Shown piece after piece: positions 46,396-56,140 of a DNA stretch of 64,000 nt (its first letter is position 1; each line of letters opens with the position of its first letter). The stretch covers positions 2,976,001-3,040,000 of the forward strand of contig OY782858.1 of assembly GCA_963678465.1 (NCBI GenBank). Direction: 5' to 3'. The stretch comes from Paludibacter sp963678465. GTDB lineage: Bacteria; Bacteroidota; Bacteroidia; Bacteroidales; Paludibacteraceae. The translations under genes were made by a program, and so were the position numbers. The notes under the pieces were generated by a model, which worked only from the letters and a program-made list of their open reading frames with translations, was not told the DNA's origin and did no database searches.

Positions 46396-47748
46396 TTAGT
46401 TTTCGAACATTTTGTTGAAATCTTCGATCGAAATTTCTTTAGTTTCAAGTTTAACTTTAGTCTTAACTACGTCAAATACTTTGTCTTCAGCTACTTTTTC
46501 GATGATACCCTTCAAAGTTTCTTCTTTTTTGAGCATGTCTTTGGCGTAATTAGCCACAAGTTCATCGTCCATACCTACCATTCCATATTGAGCAAACTGA
46601 GCTTTTGTAATCTTCTTGGCGTATTCTTCAATGTCAGCTGTTTCAATTTTTGTGTCGTTTGCTTTTGCAATTTTATCTTTGATCAGTTGCCATTTTAAGT
46701 CGGCAATCATTTTAGAGTAATCGGCTTCGAGCGTTTCTACAGTGAGGTTTTCGTTTGTTGCAAGCACCCAACGTTTCAAAAATGCATCGGGGAATACAAG
46801 GTTGTCATATTTAGCAAGTAACATTTCGCGTGCATCAACACCGAATTTATAATCGCTGTCGCCCTGAAGTGATTCCTGTATGTTGGCTTTAATTTTAGCT
46901 TTAAATTCTTCTTCCGAAGTTACAACACCTTCGCCGTATACTTTGTCGAAAAGGTCCTGATCGATGGCCGATTCGTGATAGCGGGTGATGCCTTCAATTT
47001 TAAATTGAAAATCGGAAGTAATGTTTTTGGCTTCGTCTTTCGAAATTTTAAGTAATGAGCTTATTTCAGCAGCATCTTCGAATGCTTTTGCAGGATTAAT
47101 AGTGATCACATCGCCTTTCTTTGCATTTACAAAAAGGGCTTTTGTAGCTTCGTCCTTGATGTAGGCAGGTGTAAGTACGGCATCGGAAAGTTTAATTCCC
47201 GATTCGTTTACTTTTCCATCGGCAAGTTCAAGCATTTCGCCTTTCAGCATGTCTTTTTCTTCGACAGTTTCTTCCTGTACATATTTTCCGTAACGAGCAG
47301 TGTACGATTTCACCTGATTCTCGATCATTTCGTCGCTTACGGCAACATTGTAGTATTTTACCTTGTCTTTGCCTGTTACTTCAACGTCAAATTCGGGAGC
47401 TAAGCCCAGATCGAAAATAAATTCGAAATCTTCCTGAGTGTTGAAATCAATTTCCTTTTGTTCGGTTTCGTTTGGCATTGGTTCGCCAAGCATATTCACA
47501 TTGTTTTCTCTAATGTATTTGAATAATTCATCCGAAACAATTTTATTAATTTCTTCAGCCAATACGGCTTTTCCATACATTTTTTTTACCAAACCAACAG
47601 GAACCATGCCTGGACGGAAGCCCGGGATGTTTGCTTTTTTGCGGTAGTCGCGCAAGGTTTTTTCCACCTTCTCGGTGTAATCGGCTTTTTCAACACGCAA
47701 TGTAATTATTGCATTGCTTTGATCGATGTCTTTTCTGACGATGTTCAT
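46396..47748 (-). CDS. tig: Trigger factor
   Basis: Ribosome-bound chaperone meeting nascent chains (450 aa from the ATG at 47748, starting MNIVRKDIDQSNA). The ribosome-docking loop reads PGFRPGMVP (E. coli has GFRxGKVP), normal for this phylum. The PPIase-like middle domain is divergent, and the C-terminal helical domain runs to the end. The promoter-like box is at 47865-47872. clpP follows after 194 bases. Confidence 0.93.
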   Translation of the reverse strand: MNIVRKDIDQSNAIITLRVEKADYTEKVEKTLRDYRKKANIPGFRPGMVPVGLVKKMYGKAVLAEEINKIVSDELFKYIRENNVNMLGEPMPNETEQKEIDFNTQEDFEFIFDLGLAPEFDVEVTGKDKVKYYNVAVSDEMIENQVKSYTARYGKYVQEETVEEKDMLKGEMLELADGKVNESGIKLSDAVLTPAYIKDEATKALFVNAKKGDVITINPAKAFEDAAEISSLLKISKDEAKNITSDFQFKIEGITRYHESAIDQDLFDKVYGEGVVTSEEEFKAKIKANIQESLQGDSDYKFGVDAREMLLAKYDNLVFPDAFLKRWVLATNENLTVETLEADYSKMIADLKWQLIKDKIAKANDTKIETADIEEYAKKITKAQFAQYGMVGMDDELVANYAKDMLKKEETLKGIIEKVAEDKVFDVVKTKVKLETKEISIEDFNKMFEN

Positions 47749-47864
47749 AATTTTATTATAATTTCCAATTTTCAATTTATTTTTGATCAGCAGGTTAGTT
47801 CTTTTTTCGAAGTAAATACAACCAGCCTGAAGCTAATGGTTCATATATAACCAATTTAGGGCTG

Positions 47865-47872
47865 CAAAGTTA
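47865..47872 (-). promoter_or_regulatory. -7 box of tig (TAACTTTG, followed by CAGCCC)
   Basis: Minus-strand TAACTTTG (47872-47865), about 117 bases before the tig start. The bases that follow (CAGCCC) nearly match those after the rplS and asnS boxes (CAGTCC). Confidence 0.55.
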
Positions 47873-47973
47873 CAAAAAAATAGGATACAAACTATTTTTT
47901 TTTATTAAAATATTTATAAACCTTTGCATCTGAAATACAGGTGGTTAATAATATTGACCGTTTGCTGAAACTA

Positions 47974-48007
47974 AAACAAAAAAGTGAGCTCCTTTTGGGC
48001 TCACTTT
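47974..48007 (-). terminator. Rho-independent terminator of the small beta-barrel gene
   Basis: AAAGTGAGC and GCTCACTTT (9-bp stem) with a T-rich tail on the minus strand, 24 bases after the stop at 48032. Confidence 0.82.
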
Positions 48008-48031
48008 AATTGTTCGAATCAATTTATGTAG

Positions 48032-48667
48032 TTAAAACAGGTAAGTCAACCCTACAGAGAATACCCTGTTTTTTGCAGCTTCAGTATCGTCTGCATCTTC
48101 TTTCATTGTGTTTTTTAATCCACGTGACCAGTTGATGCCAAACTGAATTTTCCTGAAAAATTCTACTCCCATACCCAGATTGTATCCGTAGTCTATCCTG
48201 TTCAGATATTCCTGGTATTCAAGTTCTTTGGATGTGCCATCGGTTTCTGTAACAATTTTCCCGTCCAAAGCATACCCGGCATACAAACCTCCATATCCAA
48301 AAACTCCTACAAACCCGAGTTTGAGTTGGTAACGAAGATTGATGGGTATTTCGAGATAATTGATCTCTTTGTAGCCTTTTTTTATGTTGTCTTTGATGCT
48401 TATACTGTCCGAAAACGAATAACCCTTTTGCGACACCAGAAATCCGATTTCTGTACCTATTCCTGATTTTTTAGGATTTAACTGATAAACCACCCCTATC
48501 TGATAGCCTGTCAGATTTTCGGTACTGAAACCTGCCGAAATTGCTTCGCCACTGAGTGATTTTATTTCGTTTGCCATATTGATTCCTGCTTTTATACCTA
48601 TCTGAGCATGAGCTCTGCATATAAAAAGTGAAATTAATAATGTGCTACAAAAAAGTATTCTTTTCAT
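48032..48667 (-). CDS. Small outer-membrane beta-barrel (porin-family) protein
   Basis: 211 aa. A signal peptide (about 1-21, ending CRAHAQIG) is followed by an OMP_b-brl-type eight-stranded barrel of alternating strands (GIKAGINMANEI, GYQIGVVYQL, IGTEIGFLVSQKGYSF, LRYQLKLGFVGVFGYGG), with a C-terminal aromatic residue (VFSVGLTYLF). It resembles the generic PorT/OmpX-like group of Bacteroidota; no specific function. Single gene between tig and typA. Confidence 0.85.
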   Translation of the reverse strand: MKRILFCSTLLISLFICRAHAQIGIKAGINMANEIKSLSGEAISAGFSTENLTGYQIGVVYQLNPKKSGIGTEIGFLVSQKGYSFSDSISIKDNIKKGYKEINYLEIPINLRYQLKLGFVGVFGYGGLYAGYALDGKIVTETDGTSKELEYQEYLNRIDYGYNLGMGVEFFRKIQFGINWSRGLKNTMKEDADDTEAAKNRVFSVGLTYLF

Positions 48668-48759
48668 GTGTTTTCAGAAAAATAAGCAATTTTTTTCCAT
48701 CCGGATTTTTTGCAATCGGGCAAAAATACAAAAACTTTAGTAAATAGAATGTTTTGAAC

Positions 48760-50559
48760 CTATTTTTTTGTCATGCGCTTGCGTTCGTTTTCGTCGAGAT
48801 AAATTTTGCGTAGCCTTATGCTCTGAGGTGTAATTTCCACGTATTCATCTTCCTTGATGTATTCAAGCGCTTCTTCGAGGCTGAAAACAACGGGCGGAAT
48901 CAGTTTGGCTTTGTCGTCGGCTCCGGAGGCGCGCATATTGGTCAGCTTTTTCGATTTGGTCACATTTACAACCATATCGCCTTCTTTAGCGCTTTCGCCT
49001 ACCACCTGTCCTGAATAAATTTCGTCCTGTGGGAATATGAAAAATCGACCTCTGTCCTGTAGTTTGTCAATGGCATAAGAAAATGCTGTACCGCTCTCCA
49101 TGGCGATAATAGACCCGTTGCTGCGTTTTTCGATATCGCCTTTATAGGGTTGATATTCGAAAAAACGGTGTGACATAATGGCTTCGCCGGCCGAAGCGGT
49201 AAGAACGCTGTTTCGTAAGCCGATAATTCCACGGGATGGAATCAGAAATTCTAACTGTATACGATCATTCATTACTTCCATGCTCAACATTTCGCCTTTG
49301 CGCATGGCCACCATTTCAATTATTTTTCCTGAGCATTCTTCAGGTAAATTAATCGTTAATTGTTCGATTGGCTCGCAGCGTTTTCCTTCGATTTCCTTGA
49401 AAATTACCTGGGGCTGACCTACCTGAAGTTCGTAGCCTTCGCGACGCATGGTTTCGATAAGTACCGACAAGTGAAGAACTCCACGTCCGTAAACATGCCA
49501 AATATCCGAATCTATATTTTTTTCAACACGTAAAGCCAGGTTCTTGTCTAATTCTTTTACAAGGCGATCGTGGATATGGCGGGATGTCACAAATTTTCCT
49601 TCTTTTCCGAAGAAAGGAGAAGTGTTAATCGTGAAAACCATACTCATGGTTGGTTCGTCGATGGCGATAGGAGTAAGTGGTTCGGGGTTTTGTAAGTCGC
49701 AAACAGAATCTCCGATTTCAAAACCTTCGATGCCTACCAATGCACAAATATCGCCCGATTTTACTTCGGTGGTTTTGGTGCGTCCCAGTCCGGTAAAAGT
49801 ATGGAGTTCTTTAATACGGCATTTTTTTAGTGTGCCATCGCGTTTTACAAGGTTTACATCCATTCCTTCGCGTAAAGTGCCACGATGAACGCGACCTACA
49901 GCGATACGACCTACATAGGATGAGTAATCAAGTGAAGTAATCAGCATTTGAGGTGTTCCTTCGAGCATCTCTGGTTCAGGAATATACTCTATAATGGCAT
50001 CGAGCAAAGGTAATATGTTGTCGGTTTGATTTTTCCAATCTTCCGACATCCAATTGTTTTTTGCAGAGCCGTAAATGGTATGGAAATTAAGCTGTTCTTC
50101 AGAGGCATCCAAATTGTACATTAAATCAAATACAGCTTCGTGCACTTCATCCGGACGACAGTTGGGTTTGTCTACTTTGTTGACAACAACTATAGGTGTA
50201 AGTCCAATTTGCAGCGCTTTTTGGAGTACAAAACGAGTTTGAGGCATAGGACCTTCAAAAGCATCGACAAGTAACAACACGCCATCGGCCATATTCAATA
50301 CACGCTCCACTTCACCGCCAAAGTCGGCGTGTCCCGGCGTGTCAATAATATTAATTTTGTATCCCAAATAGTCGATGGATACGTTTTTAGCAAGAATCGT
50401 AATTCCCCGTTCGCGTTCGAGGTCGTTATTATCCATGATTAACTCGCCAGTGTTTTCGTTGTCGCGGAACAAATGTCCGGCAAGTAACATCTTGTCTACC
50501 AGTGTTGTTTTTCCGTGGTCGACGTGGGCAATAATAGCAATATTTCTAATTTTCTGCAT
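48760..50559 (-). CDS. typA: Translational GTPase TypA/BipA
   Basis: EF-G-like ribosome-associated GTPase, required under stress or cold in other bacteria (599 aa). G1 AHVDHGKTT (11-19), G3 DTPGHADFGGE (about 73-83) and G4 NKVDK (about 127-131) are intact, followed by the EF-G-like domains and the BipA-specific C-terminus. A -7 box TACCTTTG lies at 50586-50593, about 30 bases upstream. It is divergent from the cysteine desulfidase-like gene. Confidence 0.96.
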   Translation of the reverse strand: MQKIRNIAIIAHVDHGKTTLVDKMLLAGHLFRDNENTGELIMDNNDLERERGITILAKNVSIDYLGYKINIIDTPGHADFGGEVERVLNMADGVLLLVDAFEGPMPQTRFVLQKALQIGLTPIVVVNKVDKPNCRPDEVHEAVFDLMYNLDASEEQLNFHTIYGSAKNNWMSEDWKNQTDNILPLLDAIIEYIPEPEMLEGTPQMLITSLDYSSYVGRIAVGRVHRGTLREGMDVNLVKRDGTLKKCRIKELHTFTGLGRTKTTEVKSGDICALVGIEGFEIGDSVCDLQNPEPLTPIAIDEPTMSMVFTINTSPFFGKEGKFVTSRHIHDRLVKELDKNLALRVEKNIDSDIWHVYGRGVLHLSVLIETMRREGYELQVGQPQVIFKEIEGKRCEPIEQLTINLPEECSGKIIEMVAMRKGEMLSMEVMNDRIQLEFLIPSRGIIGLRNSVLTASAGEAIMSHRFFEYQPYKGDIEKRSNGSIIAMESGTAFSYAIDKLQDRGRFFIFPQDEIYSGQVVGESAKEGDMVVNVTKSKKLTNMRASGADDKAKLIPPVVFSLEEALEYIKEDEYVEITPQSIRLRKIYLDENERKRMTKK

Positions 50560-50585
50560 TTAACACAATCTTTTTTTTCAGTGCG

Positions 50586-50593
50586 CAAAGGTA
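50586..50593 (-). promoter_or_regulatory. -7 box of typA (TACCTTTG)
   Basis: Minus-strand exact TAnnTTTG, 27 bases before the start codon; no well-spaced -33. Confidence 0.5.
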
Positions 50594-50714
50594 ATGAAAA
50601 AAAATCAAATCACATTCTGTCTGTTGTGCTCTGATTATTAATTATATAAATTAAAATTGTAATTATTCTTCGAAGCAAATGGCCGAAGGTATCTGTTGTT
50701 GGTATTTATTTCGT

Positions 50715-50722
50715 TATTTTTG
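50715..50722 (+). promoter_or_regulatory. -7 box of the cysteine desulfidase-like gene (TATTTTTG)
   Basis: Exact TAnnTTTG with TTG at 50696-50698, 16 bases upstream. It lies 21 bases before the ATG at 50744 and so excludes the longer frame start at 50696. Confidence 0.5.
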
Positions 50723-50743
50723 TGGATAAATATTCAAATTGAA

Positions 50744-52015
50744 ATGCTACCTGAATCCGTTCGTAAAGAAATTATTACATATATAAAACAAGAGGTTACT
50801 CTTGCTATAGGCTGTACCGAGCCAATAGCTGTTGCACTTGCCGTTGCAAAGGTGACAGAAATGCTTCAAGCGGTGCCAGATAAAATTGATGTGTTTTTGA
50901 GCGCCAATGTGCTGAAGAATGCTATGGGAGTCGGGATTCCGGGTACAGGCATGGTAGGTCTGCCTATAGCAATTGCTTTGGGTGCTTTGGTGGGAAAGTC
51001 GGAATACGGGCTTGAAGTGCTTAAAGATATAAAGCCTGCAGATGTGGAAAGTGGAAAATTGCTTGTGGCTAAAAAAATAATTGGCATACATCTGAAAGAA
51101 GATATTGATGAAAAGCTATACATAGAGGTGATTGGGTGTAAAAATTCAGAGACTGCACGTACTATTATAAGTGGCGAACATACCCGCTTTGTGTTTTTAG
51201 AGATGAATAAAGAAGTTTTGTTGAATCTTTGTGATGATAAAACAACAGAATCGAAAGCTGCATTATACGAGCTGTCGTTCGATAAAGTTTGCGAATTTGC
51301 AATGGAAACGCCCATCGAAGAAATTAGTTTTATTAAGCAAACTGTAGAAATAAATAAAGCTGCTGCCGAAGCTTCGTTGAAAGGTTCATATGGTCACACA
51401 GTTGGTCAAACGCTTGCCAATGGCAAAATGGGTGATTCGGTGTACACGCATATGTTGTCGGTGACGGCTGCAGCTTGCGATGCACGTATGGCTGGCGCTA
51501 TGTTGCCTGTAATGAGCAATTCGGGGAGCGGAAATCAGGGCATTGCTGCAACTCTTCCTGTGTCGGTTTTTGCCGAAGAATCGGGAAAATCGGAAGAGGA
51601 GCTGATAAGAGCGCTTACATTGAGCCACTTGATGACTATTTATATAAAACAGAGTCTCGGTAGGCTTTCAGGCTTGTGTGGTGCAATGGTAGCCACCACC
51701 GGTTCGGCGTGTGGAATAACTTATTTAATGGGGGGTACGCGCGAACAAATCAGTTTTGCAATTAAAAATATGATAGGCAATATAACGGGTATGATTTGCG
51801 ATGGAGCTAAGCCGAGTTGTACGCTCAAAGTGTCGAACGGAGTTTCAACTGCAATATTGTCGGCATTTTTAGCGATCGACAATAAGGTGGTGAGTTCATC
51901 CGAAGGAATTACAGATGAAGATGTGGATAAAACCATTCATAATCTTACAAAAATCGGCCGCGATGGTATGAACGAAACCGACCGCATGGTGCTCGACATT
52001 ATGATAAACAAATAA
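50744..52015 (+). CDS. L-cysteine desulfidase / UPF0597 (serine dehydratase-alpha-like) family protein
   Basis: 423 aa from the ATG at 50744. The sequence shows the family's conserved cysteines: AIGCTEPIAVALAVAK near the N-terminus, AACDARMAG near the middle and LCGAMVATTGSACGITYLMGG, which in studied members hold a 4Fe-4S cluster. Related enzymes turn cysteine into pyruvate, sulfide and ammonia; others are called YhaM, CyuA or UPF0597. Activity on cysteine is the likeliest but unproven. Single gene, divergent from typA. Confidence 0.82.
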   Translation: MLPESVRKEIITYIKQEVTLAIGCTEPIAVALAVAKVTEMLQAVPDKIDVFLSANVLKNAMGVGIPGTGMVGLPIAIALGALVGKSEYGLEVLKDIKPADVESGKLLVAKKIIGIHLKEDIDEKLYIEVIGCKNSETARTIISGEHTRFVFLEMNKEVLLNLCDDKTTESKAALYELSFDKVCEFAMETPIEEISFIKQTVEINKAAAEASLKGSYGHTVGQTLANGKMGDSVYTHMLSVTAAACDARMAGAMLPVMSNSGSGNQGIAATLPVSVFAEESGKSEEELIRALTLSHLMTIYIKQSLGRLSGLCGAMVATTGSACGITYLMGGTREQISFAIKNMIGNITGMICDGAKPSCTLKVSNGVSTAILSAFLAIDNKVVSSSEGITDEDVDKTIHNLTKIGRDGMNETDRMVLDIMINK

Positions 52016-52128
52016 ATTTTATTTTGAACTTCTTTTTTTTTGTAGGTCTCAGCAAGGTTTTTTATCGTTTTATCTGAGCGAAAATTCTGAGGATGAATGT
52101 TTTTTTCTGTCATAAGCGTAAAAACATC

Positions 52129-52158
52129 TTGTCGCATCAAAAAAAAATACTAATTTTG
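52129..52158 (+). promoter_or_regulatory. rplS promoter (TTG-N19-TAATTTTG)
   Basis: TTG (52129-52131), 19 bases, TAATTTTG (52151-52158), then CAGTCC. It is identical over TAATTTTGCAGTCCAAT to the box before asnS. Confidence 0.65.
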
Positions 52159-52239
52159 CAGTCCAATTTTAGCGTAATCTCTGGCAGAATAACTATAGGA
52201 CTGTGAATATTGCGCATTAATTATTTAAAAAAGAGCAAA

Positions 52240-52587
52240 ATGGATTTAATTAAAATTGCAGAACAGGCATTCCTTGTTGAGAAAACGCATCCAGCTTTCA
52301 AAGCAGGAGACACAGTAACTGTAGCGTATCGTATTATTGAAGGAAGTAAAGAGCGTATTCAGGAATTTCGTGGCGACGTGATCAAAATCGTTGGACATGA
52401 AAACAGAAAACGTTTTACAGTTCGTAAAATTTCTGGTAACGTGGGTGTTGAACGTATTTTCCCATTGGATTCTCCGTTCATCGAAAGTATTACAGTAAAC
52501 AAACGCGGTAAAGTACGTCGCGCTAAATTGTATTATCTTCGTGCACTTACCGGCAAAAAAGCCCGTATCAAAGAAAGACGCGTGTAA
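52240..52587 (+). CDS. rplS: 50S ribosomal protein L19
   Basis: Protein at the 30S-50S bridge (115 aa). The ATG at 52240 starts MDLIKIAEQAFL; the longer frame adds ten residues not in the family. The L19 signature KRFTVRKISGNVGVERIFPL is present in two shorter pieces around residues 64-84, with the basic C-terminus GKKARIKERRV. A single-gene unit with its own promoter and terminator, not next to rpsP or trmD. Confidence 0.96.
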   Translation: MDLIKIAEQAFLVEKTHPAFKAGDTVTVAYRIIEGSKERIQEFRGDVIKIVGHENRKRFTVRKISGNVGVERIFPLDSPFIESITVNKRGKVRRAKLYYLRALTGKKARIKERRV

Positions 52588-52613
52588 TTTAACGTCTTCT
52601 TCGAAGAACAAAC

Positions 52614-52651
52614 AAAAAGCGAAATTTGCAACTGCAGATTTCGCTTTTTTG
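52614..52651 (+). terminator. Rho-independent terminator of rplS
   Basis: AAAAAGCGAAAT / ATTTCGCTTTTT, a 12-bp stem with T-run, 27 bases after the stop. Confidence 0.88.
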
Positions 52652-52754
52652 TTTATTGAGCCCATTTGTTTACATGTTTTTAAAACAACAGAGAGAAATG
52701 AGTAGAAAAACAAATAGATTATCTAAATTTGTGGATTCATAAATCAGACAACAA

Positions 52755-53693
52755 ATGAAAGTTGATTTTACAAATACATTAGTTATAGGAGTTTCATCCC
52801 GTGCTTTGTTCGATTTGGAAGAAGAAAACCGGATTTTTGAAACGGAGCATATCCAGGCTTATCGAAAATATCTTTCGGAACACGAAGCAGAACCACTTAA
52901 AGTGGGAACGGCTTTTTATCTTGTGCGGAATCTGCTCGAATTGAATAGGTTAGTAGAAACTCCGATGGTAGAGGTGGTGCTAATGTCGAAAAACAGCCCC
53001 GAAACCGGCGTTCGGATGTTGAATTCGATAGCACATTACGGATTGGACATTACCCGCATTGCACTCACCGGGGGCGAGCCACTTGCCCCTTATATGGATG
53101 CTTTTGGGATTGATCTTTTCCTGTCGAAGGATGCAGCGGATGTACAAAGTATAATTGATAATGGAAAATGCGCTGCAGCGCTTATTTATGCACCTCCCAA
53201 AGCTTTTCATCCCGAGAATAGCCGGGTGAAAATAGCTTTCGATGCTGATGCGGTATTGTTTTCGGAGGAATCGGAACTGCGTTACAAAAAAGAAGGATTA
53301 GATGCTTTCCGCGAGTTCGAAGCCGGGCATGCCAATGACTCGTTGGCCGAAGGACCTTTTGCAAAATTGCTCATAAAACTATCCAAAATACAGGAACAAT
53401 TGCCTACAGGAATTGAGTACTCTCCTCTTCGACTGGCCATAGTAACTGCGCGGAATGCTCCTTCGCACATGCGGGTGATTAATACCCTCAGGAAATGGGG
53501 CGTTTATGTCGACGAAGCTTACTTTTTAGGAAATCTGGACAAGTACAGAGTGTTGGATGCTTACGGTGCTCACATTTTCTTCGACGATCAGGATGTTCAT
53601 CTTTCGAAAGCCAGTGAAGTGGTTCCGGCCGGAAAAGTTCCTTACAAAACGGATTCGGAAATGAATAAGCTCACAGAAACCGAAGCAAAATAA
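52755..53693 (+). CDS. 5'-nucleotidase (cytosolic NT5-like family)
   Basis: 312 aa matching the 5'-nucleotidase family of PF06189 type. Early FTNTLVIGVSSRALFDLEEEN, a middle AFDADAVLFSEESE, which is the HAD-like Asp-x-Asp nucleophile motif, and a late HIFFDDQDVHL acidic pair. It hydrolyses nucleoside monophosphates in related proteins. No signal peptide. The GNAT gene follows 44 bases later on the same strand. Confidence 0.82.
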   Translation: MKVDFTNTLVIGVSSRALFDLEEENRIFETEHIQAYRKYLSEHEAEPLKVGTAFYLVRNLLELNRLVETPMVEVVLMSKNSPETGVRMLNSIAHYGLDITRIALTGGEPLAPYMDAFGIDLFLSKDAADVQSIIDNGKCAAALIYAPPKAFHPENSRVKIAFDADAVLFSEESELRYKKEGLDAFREFEAGHANDSLAEGPFAKLLIKLSKIQEQLPTGIEYSPLRLAIVTARNAPSHMRVINTLRKWGVYVDEAYFLGNLDKYRVLDAYGAHIFFDDQDVHLSKASEVVPAGKVPYKTDSEMNKLTETEAK

Positions 53694-53737
53694 AAAAGTG
53701 AACCATTTGTAAAAGGCATTTTTCAGGAATTATAACT

Positions 53738-54169
53738 ATGGAAATAAAACAAATTGAGTTTGACTCTTCCGATTATCACAAAGAGCTTATACTAAGAGAC
53801 GAAGTGCTCAGAAAGCCATTGGTTATGAGTTTGTTCGACGAAAATCTCACTATGGAAGCATCTGATGTGCATTTTGGTGCTTTTGTAAATGATAGGTTAA
53901 TAGCAGTGCTTCTTCTCACAAAACTGACTGATACCGACATTAAAATGCGTCAAGTGGCGGTAGACGAAAATTTCAGATCGCTGAAAGCAGGAAGTAAACT
54001 TGTGCAGATTGCCGAAACCTATGCCAAAAATGCCGGGTACAGAAAAATAGTTTTAAATGCGCGTAAAACGGCAGTCGGTTTTTACGAAAAGCTTGGCTAC
54101 GAAAGAAAGGGCGATATGTTCACCGAAGTAGGCATTGCTCATTTCAAAATGCTGAAATGTCTTATTTAA
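53738..54169 (+). CDS. GNAT-family N-acetyltransferase
   Basis: 143 aa with the full GNAT fold: beta strands ALLAVLLLTKL-like (LIAVLLLTKLTDTDIKMRQVAV), the CoA-binding loop region RSLKAGSKLVQIAE (about 88-101), and the final VLNARKTAVGFYEKLGYE helix-strand. The substrate cannot be told from sequence. Its stop overlaps the last 4 bases of the convergent cdaA gene, and no terminator separates them. Confidence 0.87.
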   Translation: MEIKQIEFDSSDYHKELILRDEVLRKPLVMSLFDENLTMEASDVHFGAFVNDRLIAVLLLTKLTDTDIKMRQVAVDENFRSLKAGSKLVQIAETYAKNAGYRKIVLNARKTAVGFYEKLGYERKGDMFTEVGIAHFKMLKCLI

Positions 54170-54960
54170 GCTTCGGTATCATTCATTTCTTCCGAAAGGA
54201 AGTGTTCAAGTTGTTCTGGTTTCACATTCACAGTTAATTGTCCGTTTACTGCCCACGATATATGTCCGGTTTCTTCGGATACAACGATGGCAATGGCATC
54301 GGAATGCTCGGTAATGCCCAGTGCAGCCCTGTGGCGGAGTCCCATGCGTTTAGGTATGGATTGATTTTTTGAAACAGGAAGTATACAGGCCGCCGCTTTT
54401 ATGCTTCGGTTGGTGATGATCAGGGCGCCATCATGCAGCGGACTGTTTTTGAAAAATATATTCTCGATAAGGCGTGAGCTGATGGTTCCGTTAATTTGTT
54501 CGCCTGAATGAGAATAAAACTCAAGGTCGTTGCTTCGGGTAATGACGATAAGCCCTCCGGTGGAGGTTTTGGCAAGGTTGCGGCAAGCAAGTACTATCTG
54601 AATAAGATGATAGTCGGTTCTATCTTTCTCTGTGTTATTGTGATTGCCAAAAAAGCGTTTCAAAAAATTAAGAAAGCTCCATCGTTGTTTCGATCCTATT
54701 TTAGAAAAAAACCGCCGTATTTCGTCCTGAAAGAGGACGATGAGTGCAAAGGCTCCAACACTGATTACCCTGTCGAAGATTCCTCCCAGGAGTTCCATTT
54801 TAAATACATACGATACCAAAAACCAACAAATAAGAAAGGCCATTATGCCCAAAAAGATATTGAGTGCGCCGGTTCTTTTTAGCAACTTAAACATTTGGTA
54901 GAGCAGTATTGCTACCAATAAAATATCGACGATATCTTTTATTCCAATCTGGAAACCCAT
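54166..54960 (-). CDS. cdaA: Diadenylate cyclase (c-di-AMP synthase), CdaA type
   Basis: Makes cyclic di-AMP from two ATP (264 aa). Three N-terminal membrane helices (about 9-27, 33-53, 58-78) precede the DAC domain. The catalytic motifs are intact: DGA (177-179) and RHR (209-211). CdaA is usually the sole cyclase in Bacteroidota and is tied to osmotic and wall homeostasis. It lies 29 bases after folP on the same strand. No YbbR-type regulator is adjacent. Also called dacA. Confidence 0.93.
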   Translation of the reverse strand: MGFQIGIKDIVDILLVAILLYQMFKLLKRTGALNIFLGIMAFLICWFLVSYVFKMELLGGIFDRVISVGAFALIVLFQDEIRRFFSKIGSKQRWSFLNFLKRFFGNHNNTEKDRTDYHLIQIVLACRNLAKTSTGGLIVITRSNDLEFYSHSGEQINGTISSRLIENIFFKNSPLHDGALIITNRSIKAAACILPVSKNQSIPKRMGLRHRAALGITEHSDAIAIVVSEETGHISWAVNGQLTVNVKPEQLEHFLSEEMNDTEA

Positions 54961-54989
54961 AATGATGATTTTTAGTTTTTTCTTTTTGT

Positions 54990-55823
54990 TTATGACTGTT
55001 TTTTATATTCCATAAAAATGGAAATAGCTTGTTTGGCCTCCTCCACATCGTGAACCCTTAATATGGAAGCTCCGCCTGCAAGAGCAAGCATATTGGCTGC
55101 GGTGGTGCCGTTAAGCGCATCTTTTGTGTCGATATCAAGTGTTTTTGTGATCATCGATTTCCGCGAAAGCCCTACAAGTAAGGGAGTGTTTAGCGCTGAG
55201 AAATAAGATAATTTGTTCAATAAGCAGTAGTTCTGTTCTGTAGTTTTTGCAAACCCAAAGCCCGGATCGGCAATAATATCGGTTACGCCCAATAACTGGA
55301 GTTGCGCGATTCGCTTTTGCAAAAAGGCGATTACTTCGGAAACCACATCATCATAGTTGGTGAGTTGTTGCATGGTTTGAGGAGTTCCTCTTGTGTGCAT
55401 TAACACATAGGCTACTTTCAAATCTGCAATTGTTTCGAACATTAAATCGTCAAGAGTTCCGCCTCCTATGTCGTTAATAATCGATATATTATAGTTTTTC
55501 ACCATATTGCGGGCTACATTAGCCCTGAATGTGTCGACTGAAATGATACAATCAGGGAACTTTTTCAGGACAGTTTCAATGGCGTTGGAAAGTCGTTCAA
55601 TTTCTTCTTCCGAATTGATGTTTTTAGCCATGGGGCGTGTTGAATATCCTCCGAAATCAAGTATGTCCACGCCATCGGTTATCATTTTTTCAACTGAAGT
55701 AAGTAAAGCCTTGTCAGATAAAAAACGATTACCGGAATAAAACGAATCGGGAGTGGCATTTACGATTCCCATTACTGCCGGAACAGATAAATCGAATAAT
55801 CTATTGTTGAGTTTTATTTGCAT
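54990..55823 (-). CDS. folP: Dihydropteroate synthase
   Basis: Joins p-aminobenzoate and the pterin pyrophosphate in folate synthesis; the sulfonamide target (277 aa). DHPS signature 1 is present as GIVNATPDSFYSG (about 19-31) and signature 2 as DILDFGGYSTRP (about 54-65). INDIGGGTLDD and DPGFGFAKT are also intact. It is the first gene of a folP-cdaA unit; a -7 box lies at 55870-55877. Confidence 0.94.
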   Translation of the reverse strand: MQIKLNNRLFDLSVPAVMGIVNATPDSFYSGNRFLSDKALLTSVEKMITDGVDILDFGGYSTRPMAKNINSEEEIERLSNAIETVLKKFPDCIISVDTFRANVARNMVKNYNISIINDIGGGTLDDLMFETIADLKVAYVLMHTRGTPQTMQQLTNYDDVVSEVIAFLQKRIAQLQLLGVTDIIADPGFGFAKTTEQNYCLLNKLSYFSALNTPLLVGLSRKSMITKTLDIDTKDALNGTTAANMLALAGGASILRVHDVEEAKQAISIFMEYKKQS

Positions 55824-55869
55824 GGTTGGATATAATAGTGATTGTAAAGAAGATAATTAAATCAATATG

Positions 55870-55877
55870 CAAAAATA
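55870..55877 (-). promoter_or_regulatory. -7 box of folP (TATTTTTG)
   Basis: Minus-strand exact TAnnTTTG, 47 bases before the folP start. Confidence 0.45.
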
Positions 55878-56132
55878 AGAAAAATAGTGATAAGCCGTTC
55901 AAACCACCGAACAAATTAAGTTAAGCAAAAAACCAATCTGTTAGGATGAAAGTTCTTGTGTTTGTTGTTTGCGTAATTAATAATCAGTAAATCAGTGTTG
56001 TGAATATGGAAGTAGTTTAAAAATCATTAAAAATATACGTTTTCGAACGAAAATGAGTTATAATAAATGATGTTTTTGGGCTAATGCTTAAAAAAATCAG
56101 CAGCTTTGCACATTATATAAGGAAAAAATCAT

Positions 56133-56140
56133 TATTTTTG
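56133..56140 (+). promoter_or_regulatory. -7 box of the GldJ-like gene (TATTTTTG)
   Basis: Exact TAnnTTTG, 53 bases before the start codon; a TTTG at 56105-56108 is 24 bases upstream, a little far for a -33 element. Confidence 0.45.
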